This document shows, one piece after another, positions 24,093 to 34,012 of a stretch of DNA of 43,720 bases. The notes under the pieces are model-generated. The model saw only the letters and a program-made list of their open reading frames with translations. It did not search any database and had not been told where the DNA came from. The DNA is from Ciceribacter sp. T2.26MG-112.2. Lineage in GTDB: Bacteria; Pseudomonadota; Alphaproteobacteria; Rhizobiales; Rhizobiaceae. How positions within the stretch are numbered: the stretch's first letter is position 1; every line of letters starts with the position of its first letter. The translations under genes were made by a program, and so were the position numbers. The stretch spans positions 1 through 43,720 of the forward strand of contig NZ_UEYQ01000028.1 of assembly GCF_900492205.1 (NCBI RefSeq), written 5' to 3'.

Positions 24093-24847
24093 GTAAGGAT
24101 ATGCTCGAACTACTCGCAAAGCCGGAATACATAGCCATCATCGCGGCACTCATCGGTGCCTGTGCGGCCCTGTTCGGCCAGGTGATCGCGGGGACTATCG
24201 GGATCGTGAAAGACGTCTACCTCGACCGCCGGAAGTCGAAGCGCAGCGCTCGCTATCTGACTCTCCAGCTTGTGCTGATCTTGGATGACTTCTCAGGCCT
24301 CTGTTACGGCGCGGCCATGAACAACATCCCGGAGTTCAACCCGCAAGACGACAGCGAGTTCAGGTTTCGAACCGAGACGCCAGACCTCAAGTTTCCGGAG
24401 GGCGCGAACTGGGAGCTCCTTGATCCCAAGCTCACGGATGATGTCCTGTGGCTCGAGAACACGCTGCGCAATGTCCACTCCGCTCATGGATCGCTCGACG
24501 TCACTCCACCAGACTTCGACAACTTTTTCGAGCACCGGGCACAGGACTATTCCAAGATCGGCCTGACAACGTTGGACATCATCGACAAGCTGTGCCGCCG
24601 ATACAAAATCAAGCGCCCGGAACGCCTACGGTACTACAGGCCACGAGAAGGGTTCGAGAAGAAGCTTGAACACATGAACGGCTACTTCGAAGCGATAGAA
24701 GAGCAGCGGCAGCTTCAGGCAGAAGCCTATGCACTTGAAGACGAACGTCGAGAGGCGGCAAAGCGCGAGAGGGCCGCGCTGCAGAAGCAGGAGTTGATCA
24801 AGGTCTTTACCGGCGCTACGACGAAGGCGCAGGAGGTCGCAGAGTAG
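24089..24847 (+). CDS. Membrane-anchored coiled-coil hypothetical protein
   Basis: A 252-residue protein starting with GTG that overlaps the previous stop (GTGA); an ATG four codons later (24101) is an alternative. One N-terminal membrane segment is visible (about residues 12-38, IAIIAALIGACAALFGQVIA), then a cytoplasmic domain. It ends in a charged coiled coil (about 205-240, EDERREAAKRERAALQKQE). The middle (FDNFFEHRAQDYSKIGLTTL) matches no family I recognise. Anchored coiled-coil proteins in defence operons often serve as membrane effectors or scaffolds; that is inference from context. Confidence 0.75.
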   Translation: MSKDMLELLAKPEYIAIIAALIGACAALFGQVIAGTIGIVKDVYLDRRKSKRSARYLTLQLVLILDDFSGLCYGAAMNNIPEFNPQDDSEFRFRTETPDLKFPEGANWELLDPKLTDDVLWLENTLRNVHSAHGSLDVTPPDFDNFFEHRAQDYSKIGLTTLDIIDKLCRRYKIKRPERLRYYRPREGFEKKLEHMNGYFEAIEEQRQLQAEAYALEDERREAAKRERAALQKQELIKVFTGATTKAQEVAE

Positions 24848-24868
24848 ATCGAAGGGAAGTTTTTGGAA

Positions 24869-25492
24869 ATGACCTGGCAGCGTTGGAAGGCTTTCGTCGC
24901 AGGCGCGTTGACCGCATTCGTCGTCGTCGAACTTATCTGGTTCCTGACCAGCGCCGCCCACGCCGGCGACATGACCGTTGATCTCGGCGAGAAGAACCCG
25001 GGTGTTCACATGCTATATGATCATCAGCTCGTGAAGGTCGAACCAGCGTTCGAGGACTACTCGTTCATGTTGTTCGACATCTGCGACGCCATGGGGCTCA
25101 AGGGCGACGACTGCATGAACTACCCCATGAATGGCGAGATCGGCGGCAACGCGATCGCGACCATCTTGGACAGCAACAAAATCATCGTCTACGACCGCCG
25201 TCTCAGCCCCATCGTCGGCTCTGACGGGGCCGAGGTCATTGTCGCCCACGAGGTCGGGCACATCTATTGCGGCCACATCGGGACGCCCACCGATCCCAAG
25301 CAGGAGCTAGAAGCCGACAGGTTCGCTGGGGCCGCCATGCGCCTGATGAAGCGGCCGCTGGAGGCGACGTTGGCCACGCTGCCGATCTTGAGCGAGCGGC
25401 CGGGGCGGACGCATCCGGGGAGAGCGGAACGTATTGCCGCCTTGATGGAAGGCTGGGAGCATCCGGAGACGGGCAAGAGCTGTCGGAAATGA
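24869..25492 (+). CDS. Membrane-anchored HExxH (M48-like) metallopeptidase
   Basis: A 207-residue protein. The ATG at 24869 is 10 nt after AGGGAAG; a TTG two codons earlier is possible. An N-terminal hydrophobic segment (about residues 7-32, AFVAGALTAFVVVELIWFL) is followed by SAAHA, so it is either anchored or exported to the periplasm. The zinc motif is HEVGH (about 127-131) with a distal ELEADRFAG that would give the third ligand, as in M48 and related gluzincins. It is fourth in the operon after the membrane coiled-coil gene, 21 nt away. The substrate is unknown. Confidence 0.82.
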   Translation: MTWQRWKAFVAGALTAFVVVELIWFLTSAAHAGDMTVDLGEKNPGVHMLYDHQLVKVEPAFEDYSFMLFDICDAMGLKGDDCMNYPMNGEIGGNAIATILDSNKIIVYDRRLSPIVGSDGAEVIVAHEVGHIYCGHIGTPTDPKQELEADRFAGAAMRLMKRPLEATLATLPILSERPGRTHPGRAERIAALMEGWEHPETGKSCRK

Positions 25493-25622
25493 TCGACAGT
25501 GTCGGTTACTATGGAGATCACACGCCAGCGGCGTCGGGCCATTGAAACTGACGGCACGAATCGTTGCGGGTTGAACGCGGCGCTGCTGGGCACGCGTTCC
25601 ACCTCCAACTGGAAGCGCGCGA

Positions 25623-25644
25623 TGGCATGAAGATGGTCATGCCA
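25623..25644. repeat. Inverted repeat between convergent genes
   Basis: TGGCATGA and TCATGCCA (8-base arms, 6-base loop) overlap the stop codon of the methyltransferase gene on the minus strand and lie 130 nt past the end of the peptidase gene. There is no T-run on either side, so an intrinsic terminator is not supported; a transcript 3'-end hairpin is possible. Confidence 0.35.
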
Positions 25645-27577
25645 ATTCCACAGCGCCTCCACGCTCCGCCTCGGCCCGGTGCGGACCAAGTGCGGACACA
25701 ATCGATGGAGCCTCAACAAGCTGCCGAGTTTTCTCGCTAGGCCACAGCGCGGCCTCCCAATCCCACTGCACCCCTTTGATCGCGGAGTACAGCGACATGC
25801 CAACCGCCTGTGCCAATCTCGGTGGCACAGCATTGCCGATCTGTCGGGCCGTCGAAACCTTGCCGCCGACGAAATGCCAGTCGTCATCGAAGTCCTGGAG
25901 CTTCGCTTTCATGCGCAGCGTCAACGACGGCATGAAGCCGGGCTTTGATGCCTCTTCGGCCGTTGGTGCGTTCTCCGGGGATCCGGTGGTGTCGTAACCC
26001 ATCGCCTTCTGAACAGACTGCTCGTTCCGGCGCCGTTTGCCGCTGCCCGTGACGACGGTCGATGCCTGAGCTCCGTAGGCGACGACTTCGCCATGGCGGT
26101 CGACAACAGGCTGCTCTCTCCGCTGCCGCGCCCATTCGTGGGCGCCTTCCCATCCATTTTCCGCCATCAGATCCACGAGCGCGTCGCCGACATTGAGGCG
26201 GCGGGCGAGAAACCCGGGAGGCATACGGAAGGCATCCGCGATGTCATGGCGCAGGCCGATGATGAGCACGCGTCGCCGCACTTGGGCAATTCCAAAGTCT
26301 GCCGACTGGATGCGGTGGATCTCGGTCTTGTAGCCAGCCTTCCGGAACCCTCTCAGGATATCGGCGACGTGGTCGCTATGCTTTCCGTGAAGGAACCCCT
26401 CGACGTTTTCAAATACGAACGCCTTGGGCTTGATTTCGGCCACGATGCGGACGGCATTCGGGAAGAGATCGCGGGGATCGTCCTTTCCAAGGCCATGTCC
26501 CTCGATCGAGTAGGGCTGGCATGGGACGCCTCCTGCGACCAGGTCGATTTCGAGCGCCCGATAGGGAGTAAAGTCGATGGTCTTGATGTCGTCCTTGATC
26601 ACGGTCCAGTCGGGCCTGTTGGCTCGCAATGTTGCGGCCGCATCGGGATCGAACTCGAACACGCCGACGTGCTCGAAACCAGCTCTCTCGAGCCCGATGG
26701 ACATGCCACCAGCTCCGGCGCACAGCTCCACCACGGTGAGACGTTCCAGTGGATGCGACAGCTTCTCCGTGGGACTGTGTCCGAAGGCCTGCCGATCATA
26801 CGGGCGGCCCGACAGAGACAGAAGCGACACCAGCCATGGGTGGTGATCGCCTTCCGCCCATTCCTCGACGTCGGTAGCCAGCCCCAAGGTACCTTCGTCA
26901 AGGTGGACGAGGGCGTAGTATGCCTTCGAAAGCTCCCGCTCCGGGGACTTCGGCTTCAGGTTGCCCGGCGAGCGGTGATCGGCACCGAAGAGATCCTCGA
27001 ACTCCGACCGCAGGGTCCCGGCCGTTGTGCGGATGTCAGGATCCAGAAGTTCGGATGCGTGCTTGACGGAGAGGATGTCCCGGACGAATTCATACAGGCG
27101 CTCCTGGAAGTCCATGGCGGCCATCGCGCCCTGGCGACGAGCAGCGGCAGCCGCCAGCCTGCCGTTCCGCGCTGCCATCACCTCTTGAGGCGTGAGCTTC
27201 GCCTCCTTCAGGCGCTTGCGGATCGCAATGATGTCCTGCGTGGAGATCCGCGCGCCAATATCCATTCGCTCCAGGATCTCGGTGCGGGTATCGGTCTCGG
27301 CCGAGACTAGAGCCTTCACGACGGGGAAGGAAGCGCGCGCCTTTTTGAGGGTCTCCTCGCAGCCCTTCAAGGTGGCCGCGAACCTCACGTAGGTCGACAG
27401 TTCCGCGGAGGCCACGTTGCACGAGACCCTCAGGAATTCACGTGCTTCGCGCTCCGTGACGATGGCGGTCAGCTTCTCGACCTCGGCCGCCATCTTCAGG
27501 ATACGGTCGGACATCTGGGCCTGGAGTTCGAGGATCCGTCTTTTCGCCGCCGCCAGCGCTTCCGCCTTGGAATTCAT
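25637..27577 (-). CDS. DNA (cytosine-5) methyltransferase with long N-terminal extension
   Basis: A 646-residue C5 methyltransferase. I chose the ATG at 27577; a GTG at 27607 is possible. Motifs in order: I, VVELCAGAGGMSIGLERAGF; IV, GGVPCQPYS with the catalytic Cys (about residue 353); VI, FENVEGF; VIII, QVRRRVLIIG; X, RQIGNAVPPRLAQ. About 280 residues precede motif I, containing a coiled coil (SDRILKMAAEVEKLTAIVTE) and unrecognised helices, far longer than in Dcm-type enzymes. No restriction endonuclease gene lies next to it. It may be a solitary methylase or protect DNA from an unlinked nuclease. Confidence 0.92.
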   Translation of the reverse strand: MNSKAEALAAAKRRILELQAQMSDRILKMAAEVEKLTAIVTEREAREFLRVSCNVASAELSTYVRFAATLKGCEETLKKARASFPVVKALVSAETDTRTEILERMDIGARISTQDIIAIRKRLKEAKLTPQEVMAARNGRLAAAAARRQGAMAAMDFQERLYEFVRDILSVKHASELLDPDIRTTAGTLRSEFEDLFGADHRSPGNLKPKSPERELSKAYYALVHLDEGTLGLATDVEEWAEGDHHPWLVSLLSLSGRPYDRQAFGHSPTEKLSHPLERLTVVELCAGAGGMSIGLERAGFEHVGVFEFDPDAAATLRANRPDWTVIKDDIKTIDFTPYRALEIDLVAGGVPCQPYSIEGHGLGKDDPRDLFPNAVRIVAEIKPKAFVFENVEGFLHGKHSDHVADILRGFRKAGYKTEIHRIQSADFGIAQVRRRVLIIGLRHDIADAFRMPPGFLARRLNVGDALVDLMAENGWEGAHEWARQRREQPVVDRHGEVVAYGAQASTVVTGSGKRRRNEQSVQKAMGYDTTGSPENAPTAEEASKPGFMPSLTLRMKAKLQDFDDDWHFVGGKVSTARQIGNAVPPRLAQAVGMSLYSAIKGVQWDWEAALWPSEKTRQLVEAPSIVSALGPHRAEAERGGAVELA

Positions 27578-27909
27578 ACCGTCCCCGTCTGTCCCGAAAT
27601 CAGTCACAGGACCGATACCGGCACTCGCGTTAAGGGCCCGGGAAAAGATTCGTTCAAATGCGATCGATCAACGATTTCATGATGATGCACTGTTGTCCTA
27701 ACCGGAATGAAATACGATGTCCGTGATATCCGTTCGCGGGACAACACGATTGGATGTCATGAGCTATTCGTCGGCGACTCTCGAAGGTGTCGTGGTTACT
27801 CGCATACCGGGCCGACGCTGCGCGTCCACCCGATGGAATTCCTGAGGTCGGAGCTGTCGAAGAAGCGAATAGTGACATGCGCCCACCCGATGGCTGAAAG
27901 GGACGGGCG

Positions 27910-28194
27910 GTGGCTCTCGCGGAAGATAACGAGGACATGTTTCAGTGTCCGCGGCGAACCGTTTTTCGCTGGGCCGGGCTCTGGCGTGTTTCAGACGAGT
28001 GGGGACCCGTTTACTCAGGTGTGATGACAGGTGCCAATGAGGCCGTCTCTACTGTTCATGATCGCATGCTGGTCCTTTTCCGTCGGCGCGAATACGAACT
28101 TTGGCTGCATGGAGACTTCGAGATGGAGCGGACGACGGATCTATGGGTCAAGAAGAAGGCTGCCGCAGCGGACCTGCAAGCGCTGTCCATATGA
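27910..28194 (+). pseudogene. Remnant of an SOS response-associated peptidase (YedK/HMCES)
   Basis: A 94-codon frame beginning at GTG contains the C-terminal half of an SRAP (YedK) protein: TVFRWAGLWRVSDEWGPVYS, VMTGANEAVSTVHDRMLVLF, then EYELWLHGDFE. The family's N-terminal catalytic Cys (MCGR) and the DGFYEW block are absent, and the frame is closed just upstream, so the gene is truncated. SRAP proteins crosslink abasic sites in single-stranded DNA. The 332 bp before it (27578-27909) probably contain decayed parts; nothing else is recognised there. Confidence 0.6.
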
Positions 28195-28447
28195 TCTTCA
28201 TCGACTGCAGGGATGCCATTCGGTTCGGCTGCAATCAACGCCACGGAGGCCCTTCGACACAGGAGCGGTTGCCACAGTTGGTGAACCAATATTGGGTTCA
28301 ATCGGACCAAAAACTGGTACACCCTGTGATATCGTTCATTTCGCTCCCGACTCAGGTGTACTCAAAATAAACGCGGAAGTTGCCAGTTAGGCTCTGGACC
28401 ACCGTGCCTCGACTATGCATCAGTTCCCCTAAGGGAAGAGGTGCAAG

Positions 28448-31400
28448 ATGTCTGACACTGTCGTCAATTCCAGTAACACGTCCGAGGAGTCGATTTTTCA
28501 GAGCAATCTGTCGGTCGAGGTAAAAATCGAGCGTGCCCGGACAGAACTACTCGATCTTTCTGCGAGAAACCGACTTCTAAACGTTCCCCGGTTCTCAAAA
28601 AGTGCCAAAACCATCGACATCGTCGATGAACAGTCTGCCGAGATCTTCAGGATCCTGGTAACTGAGGGAAAGGCGATGACGTTTCTGGCAGGGGCGAAGG
28701 GGCGGGAGTCTAAGGACGGCGATGCCGGGGAAGAGCTGATTGAGCTCCCTCTGCCCGATGACGATGATCGGGACGATACGGGGAGGCTGGTGCGACACAG
28801 CGACACAAAGTTCCAGACGCGAATGACGCCGAACGCGCTTCAGAAACGTCTCCTTGACCTCTATTTTGACGCCCGAACCTTAGAGGAGGAGCAGGGTGTA
28901 AACATTCTCTACCTTGGCCTTGGCACGCTGAAATGGATTGACCCCAACAATGCCGAGAACGTCCGTTACGCGCCACTTATCCTTGTGCCGGTGGTGCTGG
29001 AGCGTGGCAGTGCGGCAGAGCGTTTCAAGCTGCGGGCGAGGTCCGAGGATTTCGCATCCAATTTGTCACTCGAAGCCTTCCTGGACCGCATCCATAAGAT
29101 TCGCATGCCAGATTTTGAAGCGTCAGATGACTTCTCCTTCGAGCGCTATGCCGAACAGGTTGCCACTGCTGTCTCGATCAAGCCCGATTGGTCGGTACAG
29201 CCAAATGATATCATCCTTGGCTTCTTTTCTTTCGCGAAGTTCCTGATGTATCGCGACCTGGATCCGAACCTCTGGCCCAGGGATGCCAAATTTACGGACC
29301 GGCCGCTCATCACCTCGCTCGTATCCGACGGCTTCACCCGCGCTGAGGATCTCCTGCCGGACGATGCCAGCATCGACGAGCACATCTCTCCGAGGGAGAT
29401 GACTCATATCGTCGATGCCGACAGCTCCCAGACCATCGCGATCCATGAAGCCAGGCGAGGGCGGAACCTCGTCATACAGGGTCCGCCGGGCACCGGAAAA
29501 TCGCAGACGATCGCCAACATCATCGCTTCGGCTGTGGCGGATGGAAAGACGGTCCTGTTCGTTGCCGAAAAGATGGCTGCGCTCGAAGTGGTGAAGCGGC
29601 GTCTCGATCAGGCAGGAGTAGGCGACGCATGCCTTGAATTGCATTCGAACAAAGCCAACAAAAGGGCGATCCTTGCAGAACTGCAGCATGTCTGGGAACT
29701 GGGAGCGCCGAAGGGTGAAGCCGGCGATGCCCTGGACCGCCGACTTGTCGAGGCGCGGGACAGCTTGAACGCCCATCCGGCTCGGCTTCACCAAGTGTAC
29801 CGCCCATACCAACTGTCCCCGTATCAGGTCATGGGTCATCTGTCGCGCCTGAGGCGCTTGGGAATGCCTCCGTCGGATATCGAGCTTGCGGATTCCATCT
29901 CGTGGACTCCCGAGTTCCGGGAACGCATTGTCGCCATCCTTTCGGAACTTGCCCAGCGGATCGAGGACATCGGTCTGCCCTCGCAGCACGCCTGGCATGG
30001 TGTGGGCGTGACAGGTATCACTCCGCTCGATCTGGAGAGGTTGACGAAGAGATTGTCGGATGCGTCGTCGGACCTTTCGAAGCTGACTGCTTCCATGGGG
30101 GACGTGACCGATGTGCTCCATCGTGAGCCGGCGGCCTCGATTTCAGGATTCAAGGACGACCTCGCGCTCGCAGAGCGTGTCGCGAGTTGCCCGGTAGGTC
30201 AGTCGGCGGAAGCGTTGGCCAATCCTGTCTGGAAAACGTCGCTCCAAGACATCGCCAGCGTGATCCGCGACGGTTCGGAGTTCCAGCGCCTTTCCGAGCA
30301 GGTTAGGGCGCAGATGCTTGACGATGCGTGGCGGACGGATCCGCAGCCTCTTCTGACATCGTTCTGCAGGCTGCCGAAGTCATTCCCGCAGACCGGATTT
30401 GCCACACTCGCGCAGTTGGACAGCCTGCTGCCGAGATTCCTGAACGCTGCCGCCACACTGAAGACGATGTTGGGTGTGAATGCATCGGCAACGCTGGGAT
30501 CCATTGGCCGATTGGTCACGATCGGCGAGCGCGTTGCGGATGCCCCCGATGCAAGCCCTGATGCCTTCGTCGCTGCCATATGGGAGCGGGGCCTCGATCA
30601 GGCCGGCGATCTCGCCGAGGCGGTCGCCACCTATCGGCAGGTGAGGACGGATATTTCCGGCAAGATCGCCGATCAGGCGTGGGATATCGATCTGGTCCCG
30701 GCCCGGACCGCCGTCGCGATGCATGGGCACAAGTTCCTGAAGTTCCTCAACGGGGACTGGCGGAAGGCGAAGGCTCTTCTGAAGACCGTCATGTCCGAGA
30801 CGCCGCCGGCCGAAACGGTGCAGTTGCTGGACCTTCTTCAAAAGGGCAAGGAGGCCAGATCTGTCATCAAGGACGGCGACAGTCTCGGACGCGCGGCATT
30901 CGGCGCAGACTGGCGCGGCGAACGATCCGACCCGAAGCCACTTGAGAGTCTGGTGCTCTGGATGAGGAGTCTCCGAGGCGTAGGCGCTGAAGCGAGGATG
31001 ATAGCAAGCAGGCTGACCGACAAGTCCTCCGTAGCCGCGCGCGGCCAGCAGGTTCGCACGCTGCTCGAAGAGACGCGGAGGCAGTTGCTTTCGCTCTGGA
31101 GCGATCTGGGCGACCGGACGGCAGCATTGTTTCCCAATGCCATCGGGCCGGATGAGATTGTACTGACGCAGGCGGCCGCGGTCATCAAGGAGATCGCGGG
31201 CGCTGACCGCGCATTCTCGCCTCTTGTGCGCACTCTGCCGGATGATGCCGGAGGCCGGATTGCTGCCCTCGAGCGGCTTGCGGCCGCGCAGGTTCGCAGA
31301 AGCTCCATTGATGCGTCGGCGGATCTCGGCGGAGCGGCATTCGGGGGGCTTTGGAAGGATTCATTGTCCGAGTGGCAGGAGCTGTCCGTCATTTGTGACT

Positions 31401-34012
31401 GGATATCGCGGAATGGCGACATCAGGCTTCTTGCTACTCGTGTCGCCGATCGTGTGGGGGTGGCCGAGAAGGCGCGGCAGGCTGCAGCTCAAGGAGATGC
31501 CTTCGCGACCACCATGTCGGAAATCCTTCAGTTCCTGAAGGCGGACCTGGATGTGCTCTTTGGAACAGGCGATGTGGCCGGCGCGCAATTGTCCCAGATC
31601 GGCGCCAAGCTGCTCCGTTGGATCGAGAACGAGGAGCAGCTTTCGAAGTTTGCTGCCTACAATGCCCGTGCAGGCGATGCCGCGAACATGGGTGTCGGTG
31701 CCGTTGTCGAGCGTCTCGAGGACGGCCGCATTTCCACGTCCGATATCATTCCCCATTTCGAAATGGCATTCTACGAAAAGATCCTGCGTCATCAGCATGC
31801 CCAGGATCCTGAACTCGCCCGTTTCGATGGCGAGGTGCATGGCAGACTGGTCGGTGAGTTCGCATCGCTCGACCGCAGCCGCATGAGCCTGTCTCGCCTG
31901 GAAGTCGTGCGGGCGCATCATCGAAAAATCCCCTCAATCAGTGGTATCGGACCTGTCGGCATCCTGCGCGCGGAGATGGCGCGCCGTCGCGGGCACATGC
32001 CGATCCGGCAACTCATGCAGCGGGCGTCACCCGCGATCCAGGCATTGAAACCAGTATTCATGATGAGCCCACTGTCGATCGCACAGTTCCTTCCGCCGGG
32101 CGTTCTCGAATTCGATCTCCTTGTCATGGACGAAGCAAGTCAGATTCAGCCTGTCGATGCGCTCGGCGCTGTCGCCCGTGCTAAGCAGGTTATCGTCGTT
32201 GGCGACGAACGCCAGCTACCCCCGACGAAGTTCTTTTCGAAAATGACCTCGGGTGGATCCGAGGACGATGATGATCAGGAAGGTGCTCAAGTCTCGGACA
32301 TCGAGAGCATCCTCGGCCTCTTCTCTGCCCGCGGTCTGCCGGAGCGCATGCTGCGCTGGCACTACCGCAGCCGCCACCAGTCGCTCATTGCGGTCTCGAA
32401 TTCGCAATTCTACGACAACAAGCTGTTCATCGTGCCGAGCCCATACACGCAGGAAGCCGGGATGGGGCTGCGTTTCCATCATGTGCCGGGCGGAGTGTTC
32501 GAGGATGGCGTGAACAAGGTGGAGGCCAAGGTCGTCGCCGAGGCGATCATCCGCCACGCCGTGCATTCGCCGCATCTTTCGCTCGGCGTTGCGGCGTTCT
32601 CGATCAAGCAGCGGCGCGAAATCCAGGACCAACTGGAACTGCTGCGCCGTCTCAATCCCCAGACCGAGGAATTCTTCCACTCTCATCCCCACGAACCGTT
32701 CTTCGTGAAGAACCTCGAAAACGTCCAGGGCGACGAGCGCGACGTGATCCTGATCTCCGTTGCATATGCAAAGAATGCCCAGGGTTACATGGGCATGCGC
32801 TTTGGACCCTTGGGGGCCGAAGGCGGCGAGCGGCGCCTCAATGTCCTGATCAGCCGCGCCAAGCGACGCTGCGAAGTATACGCTTCCATCACCGACGAGG
32901 ACATCGATCTCGAACGCGGCAAGGGGAAGGGGGTGTTTGCCTTCAAGCTCTTCCTTCACTACGCGCGGACAGGGCGGCTTTCGATGTCACAGCGCTCTGA
33001 CCGGGCGATGGACAGCGTGTTCGAGGAACAGGTGATGGCGGCCCTCCAGGAGAGGGGATACCAGGTTCATCCACAGGTCGGCATTGCCGGGTTCTTCATC
33101 GATCTCGCCGTCGCGGACGAGGCGGTCCCCGGCCGCTACCTTATCGGGATCGAATGCGACGGCGCATCCTATCATGACTCCCGCTCGGCGCGTGACCGTG
33201 ACCGACTGAGACAAGCGGTGCTTGAGGATCATGGCTGGACGATCCACCGCATATGGAGTTCGGATTGGTTCCAGAGGCCCAAGGCCGAACTCGACCGCCT
33301 GATTGCCGCCATCGAACAGGCTAAGACGAATGCTTTGTCTGGAGCAGATCACACGCATGCATCATCTCGGGCGGTTCCGGTGGAAGTCGTGACAATCGAA
33401 CGCGCCACCGTGACGGAGATCGGTTTGCAACCGGTATCGACGGATGGAGGTGGCTCGAACCTCTACGAGGAGGCTTCGCTGAAGCCAAATATCGAGGGCG
33501 AGCTTCATGACGTTCCTACAGGGACGCTGGTCAAGTTGATCAAGGAGACGGTCGAGGTTGAAGGCCCCGTGCATAGGGACGAGGTGGTGACCCGGATCCG
33601 GACTGCCTGGGGTCTCCAACGGGCGGGAAGCCGGATCGATGCACATGTCGGCAACGCCATCCGTGTCGCCGTGAACTCGGGGGAGATTCTTCGCTCAGGA
33701 GATTTCCTCCTCTGGCCAGGCGCCATAGTTCGCATGCGCGACCGCAGCATGGTCGCCTCGTCCGGACTGCGCAGGAGCGACATGATCCCGCCGATGGAGA
33801 TCGACGAGGGGCTCACCTCGATCATCGAGACGAGCTTCGGCGCAACCGCGGACGAAGCCGTCAATGCCATCGCCAGGGGGCTGGGATTCCGCGCAACCAG
33901 CAGTCAGTTGAGAGATTTCATCGTGTCCCGGATCGAGCTGCTGACAGCGCAAGGGACCCTGCAGGTTCGTGATGGAATGCTCACCTTGGGATCGGCGACT
34001 GCATCCGCATGA
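28448..34012 (+). CDS. DUF4011 helicase with Vsr-like nuclease and DUF3320 (Hhe-type defence)
   Basis: A giant 1854-residue protein. Domains in order: an N-terminal DUF4011-like region (LLDLSARNRLLNVPRFSKSA, about residues 35-300); an SF1 (Upf1/Dna2-like) helicase with Walker A GPPGTGKS (about 345-352) and, after a long helical insert, Walker B LLVMDEASQIQP (about 1224-1235) and GDERQLPP; a Vsr/DUF559-type PD-(D/E)xK nuclease (FFIDLAVAD, LIGIECDGASYHDS, about 1524-1625); and a C-terminal DUF3320-like domain (about 1685-1760). This architecture was reported as an anti-phage gene (helicase-Vsr, HhE). The start has AAGAGGTG. The stop overlaps the next gene by 4 nt. No motif is missing. Confidence 0.92.
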   Translation: MSDTVVNSSNTSEESIFQSNLSVEVKIERARTELLDLSARNRLLNVPRFSKSAKTIDIVDEQSAEIFRILVTEGKAMTFLAGAKGRESKDGDAGEELIELPLPDDDDRDDTGRLVRHSDTKFQTRMTPNALQKRLLDLYFDARTLEEEQGVNILYLGLGTLKWIDPNNAENVRYAPLILVPVVLERGSAAERFKLRARSEDFASNLSLEAFLDRIHKIRMPDFEASDDFSFERYAEQVATAVSIKPDWSVQPNDIILGFFSFAKFLMYRDLDPNLWPRDAKFTDRPLITSLVSDGFTRAEDLLPDDASIDEHISPREMTHIVDADSSQTIAIHEARRGRNLVIQGPPGTGKSQTIANIIASAVADGKTVLFVAEKMAALEVVKRRLDQAGVGDACLELHSNKANKRAILAELQHVWELGAPKGEAGDALDRRLVEARDSLNAHPARLHQVYRPYQLSPYQVMGHLSRLRRLGMPPSDIELADSISWTPEFRERIVAILSELAQRIEDIGLPSQHAWHGVGVTGITPLDLERLTKRLSDASSDLSKLTASMGDVTDVLHREPAASISGFKDDLALAERVASCPVGQSAEALANPVWKTSLQDIASVIRDGSEFQRLSEQVRAQMLDDAWRTDPQPLLTSFCRLPKSFPQTGFATLAQLDSLLPRFLNAAATLKTMLGVNASATLGSIGRLVTIGERVADAPDASPDAFVAAIWERGLDQAGDLAEAVATYRQVRTDISGKIADQAWDIDLVPARTAVAMHGHKFLKFLNGDWRKAKALLKTVMSETPPAETVQLLDLLQKGKEARSVIKDGDSLGRAAFGADWRGERSDPKPLESLVLWMRSLRGVGAEARMIASRLTDKSSVAARGQQVRTLLEETRRQLLSLWSDLGDRTAALFPNAIGPDEIVLTQAAAVIKEIAGADRAFSPLVRTLPDDAGGRIAALERLAAAQVRRSSIDASADLGGAAFGGLWKDSLSEWQELSVICDWISRNGDIRLLATRVADRVGVAEKARQAAAQGDAFATTMSEILQFLKADLDVLFGTGDVAGAQLSQIGAKLLRWIENEEQLSKFAAYNARAGDAANMGVGAVVERLEDGRISTSDIIPHFEMAFYEKILRHQHAQDPELARFDGEVHGRLVGEFASLDRSRMSLSRLEVVRAHHRKIPSISGIGPVGILRAEMARRRGHMPIRQLMQRASPAIQALKPVFMMSPLSIAQFLPPGVLEFDLLVMDEASQIQPVDALGAVARAKQVIVVGDERQLPPTKFFSKMTSGGSEDDDDQEGAQVSDIESILGLFSARGLPERMLRWHYRSRHQSLIAVSNSQFYDNKLFIVPSPYTQEAGMGLRFHHVPGGVFEDGVNKVEAKVVAEAIIRHAVHSPHLSLGVAAFSIKQRREIQDQLELLRRLNPQTEEFFHSHPHEPFFVKNLENVQGDERDVILISVAYAKNAQGYMGMRFGPLGAEGGERRLNVLISRAKRRCEVYASITDEDIDLERGKGKGVFAFKLFLHYARTGRLSMSQRSDRAMDSVFEEQVMAALQERGYQVHPQVGIAGFFIDLAVADEAVPGRYLIGIECDGASYHDSRSARDRDRLRQAVLEDHGWTIHRIWSSDWFQRPKAELDRLIAAIEQAKTNALSGADHTHASSRAVPVEVVTIERATVTEIGLQPVSTDGGGSNLYEEASLKPNIEGELHDVPTGTLVKLIKETVEVEGPVHRDEVVTRIRTAWGLQRAGSRIDAHVGNAIRVAVNSGEILRSGDFLLWPGAIVRMRDRSMVASSGLRRSDMIPPMEIDEGLTSIIETSFGATADEAVNAIARGLGFRATSSQLRDFIVSRIELLTAQGTLQVRDGMLTLGSATASA

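Noticed and set aside
26093..27310. A 405-codon plus-strand frame antisense to the C5 methyltransferase
   Set aside because: It mirrors the methyltransferase codons; the methyltransferase has all conserved motifs on the other strand.
29123..30121. A 332-codon minus-strand frame inside the helicase gene
   Set aside because: No recognisable domain and fully inside a gene with strong helicase motifs.
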